Source: Oceanospirillaceae bacterium (lineage in GTDB: Bacteria; Pseudomonadota; Gammaproteobacteria; Pseudomonadales; Balneatricaceae). Taken from it: a stretch of DNA of 8,415 nt. Of this stretch, positions 1 through 5,376 are shown piece after piece. The stretch is from positions 1 through 8,415 of the forward strand of contig JAGSHA010000124.1 in NCBI GenBank assembly GCA_023954795.1, read 5' to 3'. A program made the position numbers and the translations under genes. The notes under the pieces are model-generated. The model was not told the DNA's origin. It saw only the letters and a program-made list of their open reading frames with translations, and searched no databases. Each line of letters begins with the position of its first letter. The stretch's first letter is position 1.

Positions 1-1
1 A

Positions 2-88
2 GCACCCGCAGATATTATGCCGGTATATCTGTACCTGATGGGCGCCGACAGCAAAGCGATTAACGGACAGTCTCTGAACGCTCAGTAA
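2..88 (+). CDS. yciK: C-terminal end of a YciK-like SDR oxidoreductase (partial)
   Basis: Only the last 28 codons are present and the gene starts before the window. The readable tail contains PADIMPVYLYLMGADSKAI and ends NAQ before TAA at 86-88. From memory, this closely resembles the C-terminal region of E. coli YciK, which reads PADIMPLYLWLMGDDS in the same place. YciK is a short-chain dehydrogenase/reductase with an NAD(P)-binding Rossmann fold and no well-established physiological substrate; the Rossmann and Tyr-xxx-Lys motifs lie outside the window. Context supports the call, because in E. coli yciK also lies close to rluB and converges on it. In E. coli, btuR lies between the two; here a terminator follows the stop at once. 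The family call is fairly secure; the exact orthology rests on a short segment. Confidence 0.75.
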   Translation, partial: APADIMPVYLYLMGADSKAINGQSLNAQ

Positions 89-114
89 CAACTATCCACC
101 TTATCGATACACAT

Positions 115-142
115 AAAAAAAGCAGCCTGATGGCTGCTTTTT
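115..142. terminator. Bidirectional rho-independent terminator between yciK and rluB
   Basis: A perfect stem AAAAAGCAGCC (117-127) and GGCTGCTTTTT (132-142) closes a TGAT loop. The T-run on the + strand serves yciK. The A-run at 115-121 reads as seven Ts on the - strand and serves rluB, whose stop is about 20 nt away. Its position between convergent genes fits a shared terminator. Confidence 0.9.
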
Positions 143-163
143 ATTTAAATACCCGATGAGGTA

Positions 164-1009
164 TCAGTCTTCGGTACGCTTACGGTCTTCAGAGCGACGA
201 GTACGCTGACGCTTGTAGCGCCGCTTCATCTGATCCTTTTCAGCGATCGACATAGGACGTGACTTTTTGGGTGTCACTTCCATCATTTTGCTCAGCTCTT
301 TGACCTCTTTTGGCGTCATTTCACGCCAAGTACCCGCACGTACATCACTCGGCAAGAAAACAGGCCCATAACGCACTCGCTTCAGGCGGCTGACCTGCAG
401 CTCCTGTGATTCCCACAGTCGACGTACCTCTCGGTTACGCCCTTCCATAACAACACAGTGGTACCACTTGTTGGCACCCTCGCCATCGAAGTACTGCACA
501 TCTGAAAAGCGCGCCATACCATCGTCAAGCAATACACCTTCGGTTAACGTTTTCAGCGTTGCTTCTGAAACATCACCCAATACACGTACTGCATATTCCC
601 GATCAATATTTGCTGACGGGTGCATCAGTGCATTTGCCAACTCACCATCAGTGGTAAATAACAGCAACCCGGAGGTGTTTATGTCCAGACGTCCGATAGC
701 GATCCAGCGCCCCTCTTTCAGCGGCGGCAGATGACGAAACACCGTTGCCCTGCCTTCGGGGTCATGTCGGGTGCAGATCTCACCGACTGGTTTGTTATAA
801 ATAAGTACGCGTCGTGTCGCGTCTTTTCCAAACACCAGTTTTGTTTCGTGACCATCAACTTTTACCACATCCTGTGGGCCAATACGGTCACCTAACGTCG
901 CTTGTTCGTTGTTCACGAAAATACGACCATCTTGTATCCAACGCTCCATCTCACGACGTGAGCCAGTTCCAGAGCGCGCCAATACTTTATGTAGCTTTTC
1001 ATCAGCCAT
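164..1009 (-). CDS. rluB: 23S rRNA pseudouridine synthase RluB (281 aa)
   Basis: RluB isomerises a uridine in 23S rRNA (position 2605 in E. coli numbering) to pseudouridine during large-subunit maturation in the cytoplasm. An S4 RNA-binding domain occupies residues about 5-52 (KLHKVLARSGTGSRRE onwards). The RsuA/RluB/E/F-type catalytic domain follows, with the motif GRLDINTSG holding the presumed catalytic Asp109 (Asp110 in E. coli), then LLLFTTDGELAN and GRNREVRRLWE. The C-terminal tail of about 30 residues is strongly basic and probably disordered, as in E. coli RluB. The ATG at 1009 is chosen over the one at 1027 because GGAG (complement of 1018-1021) sits 8 nt upstream and MADEKLHKVL matches the family N-terminus; the upstream ATG has no Shine-Dalgarno. 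The C-terminus converges on yciK. No clear promoter was recognised between it and the hns terminator. Confidence 0.95.
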   Translation of the reverse strand: MADEKLHKVLARSGTGSRREMERWIQDGRIFVNNEQATLGDRIGPQDVVKVDGHETKLVFGKDATRRVLIYNKPVGEICTRHDPEGRATVFRHLPPLKEGRWIAIGRLDINTSGLLLFTTDGELANALMHPSANIDREYAVRVLGDVSEATLKTLTEGVLLDDGMARFSDVQYFDGEGANKWYHCVVMEGRNREVRRLWESQELQVSRLKRVRYGPVFLPSDVRAGTWREMTPKEVKELSKMMEVTPKKSRPMSIAEKDQMKRRYKRQRTRRSEDRKRTED

Positions 1010-1043
1010 GTTCGACGCTCCAAGCATAAATGGGTAGTAGCAC

Positions 1044-1067
1044 GGGATCTGCGCAGGATGCAGACCC
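1044..1067 (-). other. Small hairpin in the rluB upstream region
   Basis: The arms TCTGC (1048-1052) and GCAGA (1060-1064), extended by GGG (1044-1046) and CCC (1065-1067) around one bulged A, can form a stem with a 7-nt loop. It lies directly beyond the hns terminator and about 35 nt before the rluB start codon. It has no T-run of its own in the direction of transcription, so it is not a typical terminator. It may be a leader structure or chance. Confidence 0.3.
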
Positions 1068-1078
1068 CAAAAAAATAA

Positions 1079-1109
1079 AAAAAGCCCGCAAGGAACCTTG
1101 CAGGCTTTT
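1079..1109 (-). terminator. Rho-independent terminator of hns
   Basis: Read on the - strand, GCCTGCAAGG (complement of 1096-1105) pairs with CCTTGCGGGC (complement of 1084-1093), with one G-U wobble and a two-base centre. A run of seven Ts follows, then ATTTTTTT (complement of about 1069-1083). It begins about 25 nt after the hns stop codon. On the + strand the wobble becomes a C-A mismatch and the T-run is shorter, so it mainly serves hns. Confidence 0.88.
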
Positions 1110-1134
1110 CTATTCTATCAGAATCGGAAGCGAT

Positions 1135-1521
1135 TTATTTGATCAGGCAGTCTTCTTTTGTGTTGCCCTGATCGAAGAACTTCTGGAAAGCGATTGGCGT
1201 GCGACCGCGACCAGACCATTCATGGGTACCATCTTCATCCGTAATTCGGTATTTAGGCTGTACTTTTTTCTTAGGCGCTACATCAATAGAGCCCAACAGG
1301 TCTTCCAGATCGATACCCGCGTCCTTCATAGTCTGGCGGATAACATCAATTTTTTCTTCTCGCGCCTGCTTCGCTGCTACAGCTGCTTCCTCTTCCGCGC
1401 GCTTGTCCTCAGCAATCTCTTTCAGATCTGCCAGAACTTTTTCAATTTCAGCCACAGACAGATCAGCGCAATGCTTGCGCAATGAGTTTTTACGAGTCAG
1501 CGTTTTAAGGAAATCGGACAT
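1135..1521 (-). CDS. hns: H-NS family nucleoid-associated protein (128 aa)
   Basis: H-NS proteins coat and bridge AT-rich DNA and silence horizontally acquired and stress genes. The first roughly 80 residues are helical and charged (oligomerisation region: LSVAEIEKVLADLKEIAEDK, then a Glu/Ala/Lys-rich stretch). A basic linker (VAPKKKVQPK, about 81-90) leads to the C-terminal DNA-binding domain YRITDEDGTHEWSGRGRTP. Its GRGR core (104-107) corresponds to the minor-groove hook QGR of E. coli H-NS. Length is close to E. coli H-NS (137 aa). Start: the frame is open to a TTG at 1536, but the ATG at 1521 gives MSDFLKTL, aligned with the family N-terminus, and GGTGA lies 8 nt upstream. The gene has its own terminator and an A-tract-rich upstream region, so it looks like an independent transcription unit between yciO and rluB. 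It is H-NS type, not the MvaT type of Pseudomonas. Confidence 0.93.
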   Translation of the reverse strand: MSDFLKTLTRKNSLRKHCADLSVAEIEKVLADLKEIAEDKRAEEEAAVAAKQAREEKIDVIRQTMKDAGIDLEDLLGSIDVAPKKKVQPKYRITDEDGTHEWSGRGRTPIAFQKFFDQGNTKEDCLIK

Positions 1522-1562
1522 TTTTCTAATCACCAATAATTCAATATAAATACGTGCCTATC

Positions 1563-1592
1563 TTTATAGTTAAAAGAATAGGAAAAATCCAA
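1563..1592 (-). promoter_or_regulatory. Candidate sigma70 promoter of hns
   Basis: On the - strand, TTGGAT (complement of 1587-1592) and TATAAA (complement of 1563-1568) are separated by 18 nt. This places the transcript start near 1556 and gives a leader of about 35 nt. The -10 matches consensus at 5 of 6 positions and the -35 at 4 of 6. The AT-richness of the region makes chance matches likely, so this is a candidate only. Confidence 0.45.
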
Positions 1593-1648
1593 AAAAAATC
1601 CAAAAAAAATTAAAATATTTTTGTTTTTTTATGACACTCACATTTTTT
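1583..1648. repeat. Phased A/T tracts with an 11-bp direct repeat upstream of hns
   Basis: TCC followed by eight As occurs twice in perfect tandem (1588-1598 and 1599-1609). Further tracts are A5 at 1583-1587, AAAA at 1612-1615, T-runs at 1618-1622 and 1624-1630, and T6 at 1643-1648. The spacing of roughly one helical turn is what produces intrinsic DNA curvature. Such DNA just upstream of an hns promoter suggests H-NS autoregulation; that is inference from known H-NS binding preferences. Confidence 0.6.
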
Positions 1649-1670
1649 GCTATCTAAATTCAACAAAAAT

Positions 1671-2288
1671 TCAGAAACCGGCTAACGATCCTGCACCTTC
1701 GCGTATTATTTCTGGCACTTCATCAACCAGATTTACCACACTCGTAGCTTCCATACCGCAATAACCACCATCGATAACCAGATCAACTTCATGTTGCAAA
1801 GTTTGTCGAATTTCATATGGATCCATCATCGGCTCAGTTTCATCCGGCAATATAAGCGAGGTGCTCATAATTGGTTCACCCAGTTCACGCATCAGTTCAA
1901 GCGCTATTGGATTTTCCGGAATCCGTAGACCAATAGTACGACGCTTCGGATGCAATAGTCGCCGCGGAACTTCTGTTGTTGCCTTTAATATAAAGGTATA
2001 AGCGCCCGGAGTATGAGACTTCAATATACGGTAGGCCTGGTTCCCTACTTTTGCATAAGTACCAATTTCGCTGAGATCTCGACAAACCAATGTAAAGTTA
2101 TGCTTATCATCCAAACGCCGGATACGCTTAATTTTCTCAAGCGCATTTTTATCCCCCAAATGACAACCCAGTGCATAGGCACTATCGGTAGGATAGACAA
2201 TGACACCACCACGATGAATGATCTCAACTGCCTGTTTAATCAGGCGTTGTTGAGGGTTTTCTGGATGTATTTGAAAAAACTGGCTCAC
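1671..2288 (-). CDS. yciO: YciO, Sua5/YrdC/YwlC-family protein (205 aa)
   Basis: The protein carries one YrdC-like domain over almost its whole length. Its relatives TsaC/Sua5 make threonylcarbamoyl-AMP for the t6A modification of tRNA. YciO is a separate subfamily whose cellular role is less settled, so t6A synthesis should not be assumed. Visible landmarks are MSQFFQIHPENPQQR at the N-terminus, GGVIVYPTDSAYALGC (about 27-42), HNFTLVCRDLSE, TPGAYTFILK, TIGLRIPENPIA and GEPIMSTSLILP. These follow E. coli YciO (206 aa) closely in order and length. The start codon is GTG at 2288, fixed by the conserved MSQFF; upstream there is only a weak GGATAA. It lies 48 nt after rnm/trpH on the same strand, the same gene pair as in E. 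coli, so the two probably form an operon. No GC-rich terminator is visible between its stop and the hns promoter region. Confidence 0.93.
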   Translation of the reverse strand: MSQFFQIHPENPQQRLIKQAVEIIHRGGVIVYPTDSAYALGCHLGDKNALEKIKRIRRLDDKHNFTLVCRDLSEIGTYAKVGNQAYRILKSHTPGAYTFILKATTEVPRRLLHPKRRTIGLRIPENPIALELMRELGEPIMSTSLILPDETEPMMDPYEIRQTLQHEVDLVIDGGYCGMEATSVVNLVDEVPEIIREGAGSLAGF

Positions 2289-2336
2289 AGCAGTTATCCA
2301 CGTCTGTTATTTATTGTCAGTTTAACGTGATATTGC

Positions 2337-3188
2337 TCAAGCCTGAAGCAACTTCGATAAAACGTGTCGGGACAAATCTTTTACTGGAGGAAACTTACCA
2401 ACATCTGTCCAACCATGAGAAGGGGAATGAAAGTCACTGCCTGCAGAAACCATTATATCCATTTTCCTTGCCAGTCTCTCAAGGTCCGCCTGATGATTGG
2501 GAGAAATACCCGTGTATGAAACTTCAATCGCAGAACCACCTTCTGCTACAAAATCATTAACGACTGCCCTGATTTTTGTAAAGGTCATTTTATATTTAGT
2601 CGGATGAGCTAACACAGCCTCTCCACCCGCTCCATTTATTACAGCAATCGCTTCTGTAAATGAAGGCCAGTCCATTTTCACATCACCGGTTTTACCGGTC
2701 CCTAAATACTGTTTAAACGCAGCCTGTTCGCTATTCACTACACCCATATCAACCAATGATTTAGCTATATGGGGACGTCCAACAATTGCACCGGCAGAAT
2801 TTTCTTTCACTGCAGAAAATAATGGCTCACGTGATACACCCTGCTTTACGAGACGCTCACATATTTTATCGGCTCGCGCCTGCCTTAATACATCCAGGTG
2901 TTCGAGATATGTGTTCAAATTTCGATCATTTTCGTCGACACCCAAACCTATTATATGTAGCACCCGGTTGTTCCAGCTGGCCGTCAACTCCAACCCAGGA
3001 ATGATCTGAATGGCTGAGTCGGCCCTCTTAATAAGTTCCTTAACACCTTTCAGTGTGTCGTGATCGGTCAACGACAACACTTCAATGCGACGATCTATCG
3101 CTCTGGCAAGCAACGCCTCGGGTGACAACCGGCCATCAGAGGCGGTACTGTGACAATGGAGGTCATATTTTGGGAATAGTATAGACAT
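2337..3188 (-). CDS. rnm: PHP-domain 5'-3' exoribonuclease RNase AM (Rnm/YciV, 'TrpH') (283 aa)
   Basis: This family holds a trinuclear metal centre in a PHP (polymerase and histidinol phosphatase) fold. The E. coli member (RNase AM, formerly YciV/TrpH) trims 5' ends of rRNA precursors and also hydrolyses 3',5'-bisphosphonucleotides (pAp); older annotations call it TrpH. All metal-site motifs are visible: DLHCHS (H11, H13) with D18, TDHDT (D42, H43, D44), GLELT (E67), H78, GRPH (H140), AHP (H195) and GSDFH (D252, H254). It therefore looks catalytically complete, and its length is normal. The start is ATG at 3188, with only a distant AGG upstream. It is divergently transcribed from yciB across 65 bp and is followed by yciO. 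Despite the TrpH name, no trp genes lie beside it in this window. Confidence 0.94.
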   Translation of the reverse strand: MSILFPKYDLHCHSTASDGRLSPEALLARAIDRRIEVLSLTDHDTLKGVKELIKRADSAIQIIPGLELTASWNNRVLHIIGLGVDENDRNLNTYLEHLDVLRQARADKICERLVKQGVSREPLFSAVKENSAGAIVGRPHIAKSLVDMGVVNSEQAAFKQYLGTGKTGDVKMDWPSFTEAIAVINGAGGEAVLAHPTKYKMTFTKIRAVVNDFVAEGGSAIEVSYTGISPNHQADLERLARKMDIMVSAGSDFHSPSHGWTDVGKFPPVKDLSRHVLSKLLQA

Positions 3189-3193
3189 GAGTA

Positions 3194-3222
3194 TTTATAA
3201 CTTACCTGAGCAACTTTATACT
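3194..3222. promoter_or_regulatory. Candidate divergent promoter region between rnm and yciB
   Basis: The 65 bp between the two start codons must hold the promoters of both operons, unless they are leaderless or read from elsewhere. On the + strand TATACT (3217-3222) lies 17 nt after TTTATA (3194-3199). On the - strand TATAAA (complement of 3215-3220) occupies nearly the same bases, without a convincing -35. The overlap of the -10-like elements would make the two promoters compete. Support is sequence resemblance only. Confidence 0.35.
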
Positions 3223-3253
3223 TGAGACTTAACTCTGACAGACAGCAGATGCG

Positions 3254-3799
3254 ATGAAACTACTACTCGACTTTCTACCCGTCATCATATTCTTTGGCGT
3301 CTACAAATCAACTGATGACATTATCTTAGCAACTGCTGTACTTATTCCAGCGACCTTGCTTCAGATGCTGTACACCTGGATTCGTTCCCATAAGATCGAA
3401 AAAATGCAGTTGGTCACCCTGGCGCTGGTTGTCCTGCTCGGCGGTGCAACCGTCATTTTTCAGGACAAAACGTTTATTCAATGGAAGCCTACCGTCGTGA
3501 ACTGGCTATTTGGCATCGCCTTTTTGGGTAGCCAATTCATAGGTAGTAAGCCCATTGTGCAGCGCTTGATGGAAAGCAACCTTGAGCTGCCAGCAATCGC
3601 CTGGCGTCACCTGAACATTGCCTGGGTGATATTCTTTATCGTCATGGGTGTACTTAACCTCTTAGTTGCATACAATTTCAGCGAAGAGACTTGGGTTAAC
3701 TTTAAACTGTTTGGCATGCTGGGGCTGACATTAGTCTTTATTCTGGCACAAGGAATGTATCTTTCCCGCCATATTCAAAATACTGACAACCAAGATTAG
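3254..3799 (+). CDS. yciB: YciB (IspA/IspZ, septation protein A) inner-membrane protein (181 aa)
   Basis: YciB is a polytopic inner-membrane protein linked in enterobacteria to envelope integrity and cell-envelope or division complexes; its Shigella homologue was named IspA for a septation defect. Its molecular activity is not defined. The sequence shows about six hydrophobic segments (roughly residues 2-17, 22-41, 52-69, 80-97, 119-140 and 148-169). Family landmarks are the N-terminal MKLLLDFLPVIIFFGVYK, the loop FQDKTFIQWKPT (about 69-80), AIAWRHLNIAWVIFF and WVNFKLFG. Length matches the family (about 180 aa). The start is ATG at 3254 with a poor Shine-Dalgarno. The yciI start lies 15 nt beyond its stop, so the two are probably co-transcribed; yciA and yciC, near yciB in E. 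coli, are not present here. Confidence 0.94.
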   Translation: MKLLLDFLPVIIFFGVYKSTDDIILATAVLIPATLLQMLYTWIRSHKIEKMQLVTLALVVLLGGATVIFQDKTFIQWKPTVVNWLFGIAFLGSQFIGSKPIVQRLMESNLELPAIAWRHLNIAWVIFFIVMGVLNLLVAYNFSEETWVNFKLFGMLGLTLVFILAQGMYLSRHIQNTDNQD

Positions 3800-3814
3800 A
3801 ACCGGAGCACTGCC

Positions 3815-4114
3815 GTGTATTACGCAATTATTGCCGAAGATGTAGCCAACAGTCTGGAAGACCGCCTCAAATCCAGACCGGATCACTTGGCACGACTAGA
3901 AGAGCTAAAGCAACAAGGTCGACTCTTTGCAGCAGGCCCATTACCTGCAATTGATTCAGAAGACCCTGGTGAAGCAGGCTTCACCGGCAGTCTGGTAATT
4001 GCTGAGTTTGAATCTCTGGAAGCGGCCAAGCATTGGGCCGATGCAGATCCTTACTTCGCAGCAGGCGTCTACGAAAAGGTAACCGTTAAGCCATATAAAA
4101 AAGTGTTACCCTGA
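3815..4114 (+). CDS. yciI: YciI-family protein (99 aa)
   Basis: This is a small cytoplasmic protein of the YciI family, which has a ferredoxin-like fold related to dimeric alpha-beta barrel proteins. The conserved His and Asp suggest an enzymatic pocket, but no substrate is established for this subgroup. Here they are H24 in RPDHLARL and D78 in ADADPY. GRLFAAGPLPA, AGFTGSLVIAEFESLEAA and GVYEKVTVKPYKKV track E. coli YciI almost residue by residue. Translation starts at GTG (3815), supported by GGAG at 3804-3807 with 7-nt spacing and by alignment of MYYAIIAED with the family start. It follows yciB by 15 nt on the same strand. No strong terminator follows; only a weak AAGG-GTT-CCTT hairpin (near 4123-4133) is seen. 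Confidence 0.94.
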   Translation: MYYAIIAEDVANSLEDRLKSRPDHLARLEELKQQGRLFAAGPLPAIDSEDPGEAGFTGSLVIAEFESLEAAKHWADADPYFAAGVYEKVTVKPYKKVLP

Positions 4115-4177
4115 CTAAAGAAGGGTTCCTTTTAAGATTTAATTCGCAGTAGTATTACATCAGAACTTCCTTAATTA

Positions 4178-4213
4178 GCTTAACTTAAACAAGCTGTTCA
4201 GTATAAGTTAAGC
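4178..4213 (+). promoter_or_regulatory. Promoter of the OmpA-like gene overlapped by a 10-bp inverted repeat
   Basis: TTAACT (4180-4185) and TATAAG (4202-4207) are 16 nt apart and can serve as -35 and -10. This would give a leader of about 60 nt before the ATG at 4276. The perfect arms GCTTAACTTA (4178-4187) and TAAGTTAAGC (4204-4213) cover both elements with a 16-nt centre. A symmetric repeat placed like this suits a dimeric regulator site, but no regulator gene is adjacent. The stretch 4115-4177 shows nothing else recognisable. Confidence 0.5.
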
Positions 4214-4225
4214 GCGGAGAGGGTG

Positions 4226-4240
4226 TACTGCGCATACTGC
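4226..4240 (+). repeat. Short direct repeat in the OmpA-like gene leader
   Basis: TACTGC occurs at 4226-4231 and again at 4235-4240, separated by GCA. It lies in the probable untranslated leader. It may be part of a leader structure or chance; nothing further can be said. Confidence 0.25.
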
Positions 4241-4275
4241 AATAAATATCATCCGCCATGTACAAGGAAAGAAAA

Positions 4276-4887
4276 ATGAAAAAGATCGCAATCGCTTCCG
4301 GCATTCTGCTTGCTGTTACTGCAGCGGCAAACGTTCAGGCTCATCCGGAGAACGAAGGCTACGCTACAACCACGGCAGAGACCGTATGGCGTACTGGTTT
4401 TGGTGACTGCTGGCGTCACGGCTTCTGGAAAGAAGACAACGCGATTAAGGGCTGCGATGGCTACAAAGAGCCAGTGGCAGCTGCCGCGCCTGCTCCTAAA
4501 CCAGCACCAGCACCAGCACCTACTGTTAAAAACATGCTGGTAAGTGAAACCCACATCGTTTATTTCGATTACGATAGCAGCGAAGTTAAAAGCGTTGCAG
4601 AGATCACCGCATATGTTTCCAGCCTGACTAGGCTGAAAAGCATCTCTCTGAGCGGTCATACTGACAAGTTCGGTGCAAACGATTACAACATGGCACTGTC
4701 TCGTAAGCGCGTAAATGCAGTCGCTGAAGCGCTGACAGCAGGCGGTGTTAACCCTAACCTGATCCTGACTGACTATTCCGGCGAAGCAAACCCTGTTAAA
4801 ACTTGCGAAACCGATACTAAAGCATGTCTTGCAGAAAACCGTCGTGTAGAAGTCACTATCAACGGCGTAAAGCAGGTTAAGCAATAA
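4276..4887 (+). CDS. Exported OmpA-family peptidoglycan-binding protein (203 aa)
   Basis: A Sec signal peptide (MKKIAIASGILLAVTAAANVQ, likely cleavage after VQA at 22) precedes a short module. That module contains VWRTGFGDCWRHGFWKED and KGCDG (C45, C60), followed by a Pro/Ala linker (about 67-83). The OmpA C-terminal domain covers about 90-198, with IVYFDYDSSEVK, SGHTDKFG and YNMALSRKRVNAV. D130 and R145 are spaced exactly like E. coli OmpA D271 and R286, the pair that binds diaminopimelate. C177 and C184 sit where OmpA carries its disulfide. The N-terminal beta-barrel of E. coli OmpA is absent and there is no lipobox. The CWR-FW-GCDG module resembles that of OmpA-like proteins in betaproteobacteria such as Bordetella. 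ATG 4276 is preferred over 4258 because AAGGA (4264-4268) precedes it and it begins the signal peptide. Confidence 0.9.
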   Translation: MKKIAIASGILLAVTAAANVQAHPENEGYATTTAETVWRTGFGDCWRHGFWKEDNAIKGCDGYKEPVAAAAPAPKPAPAPAPTVKNMLVSETHIVYFDYDSSEVKSVAEITAYVSSLTRLKSISLSGHTDKFGANDYNMALSRKRVNAVAEALTAGGVNPNLILTDYSGEANPVKTCETDTKACLAENRRVEVTINGVKQVKQ

Positions 4888-4894
4888 TCTGTTT

Positions 4895-4920
4895 GGAGGG
4901 ACCAAAACGGTCCCTCCTTT
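4895..4920 (+). terminator. GC-rich hairpin after the OmpA-like gene, probably a partial terminator
   Basis: A perfect 9-bp stem, GGAGGGACC (4895-4903) with GGTCCCTCC (4909-4917), closes an AAAAC loop. Only three Ts follow before AACC, so termination may be incomplete. The next gene starts 19 nt later with no evident promoter between, which fits read-through into it or 3'-end protection of an abundant upstream mRNA. Confidence 0.65.
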
Positions 4921-4938
4921 AACCAGAAAACGACGACT

Positions 4939-5376
4939 ATGAAACCACTACTACGATTACTGACTACCTTTATTCTGCTTATTGGCCTGACTTCGAATGC
5001 AATTGCTGAGAATTACCAGGAACAAAAGGTTGTTTACCATATGAATTATGGCGACACCCATCGAATTGCAGAAACGATGGTGAATATCAGCAATCATCTC
5101 GGCGAAGTGGGGGAAGGTCGTATTGATATTAAGGTTGTGGTTCACGGTAAAGCTATCGAATATTTCATTGCGTCAGCAGAAGATGAAGCTAAACAGATAA
5201 CGCTGGACTCACTTCGCTTAAGAGATGTGCAATTCATTATCTGCGGCAATTCACTCGACGGCTACAAAGTGACACACAAAGATTTATATGAGGTCGAAGA
5301 GGAAGATGTCGTACAGGCCGGCCTGCCAACGATTATCGATCTTCAGCAAAAAGGCTACATTTACGTTCGCCCATGA
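4939..5376 (+). CDS. Exported DsrE-like family protein (145 aa)
   Basis: A signal peptide (MKPLLRLLTTFILLIGLTSN, likely cleavage after AIA at 23) is followed by one DsrE/DsrF-like domain of about 120 residues: QKVVYHMNYGD (29-39), IDIKVVVHGKAIEYF (62-76), LRDVQFIICGNSLDG (94-108) and QQKGYIYVRP at the end. The pattern fits the exported relatives of DsrE (COG1416-type). The only cysteine, C102, sits at the position conserved in that group, so persulfide handling is possible but unproven; DsrE itself is a sulfur carrier. No strong Shine-Dalgarno precedes the ATG. Its TGA overlaps the ATG of the rhodanese gene by ATGA at 5373-5376, indicating translational coupling. It may be transcribed by read-through from the OmpA-like gene. 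Family is confident, function is not. Confidence 0.85.
   Translation: MKPLLRLLTTFILLIGLTSNAIAENYQEQKVVYHMNYGDTHRIAETMVNISNHLGEVGEGRIDIKVVVHGKAIEYFIASAEDEAKQITLDSLRLRDVQFIICGNSLDGYKVTHKDLYEVEEEDVVQAGLPTIIDLQQKGYIYVRP

Noticed and set aside
1010..1027. Six-residue N-terminal extension of RluB starting at ATG 1027
   Set aside because: There is no Shine-Dalgarno before 1027, while the ATG at 1009 has GGAG at 8 nt and matches the family N-terminus.
1030..1549. Overlapping + strand open frames of 151 and 116 codons across hns
   Set aside because: They cover the hns gene and its terminator on the opposite strand. The first would begin inside the rluB leader and run through the hns terminator. Composition fits antisense reading only.
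1602..1630. A8/T7 pairing downstream of yciO as a terminator for the rnm-yciO operon
   Set aside because: The stem would be all A-T and the tracts are better explained as curved promoter DNA for hns. No GC-rich stem is present.
4123..4133. AAGG-GTT-CCTT hairpin after yciI as a terminator
   Set aside because: The stem is only 4 bp and the T-run is short (CCTTTT), so it is too weak to call a terminator.
4249..4905. 218-codon open frame on the - strand opposite the OmpA-like gene
   Set aside because: It is antisense to a gene with a signal peptide, complete domain, Shine-Dalgarno and terminator. The shadow product is Cys-rich and low in complexity, and no family is recognisable.
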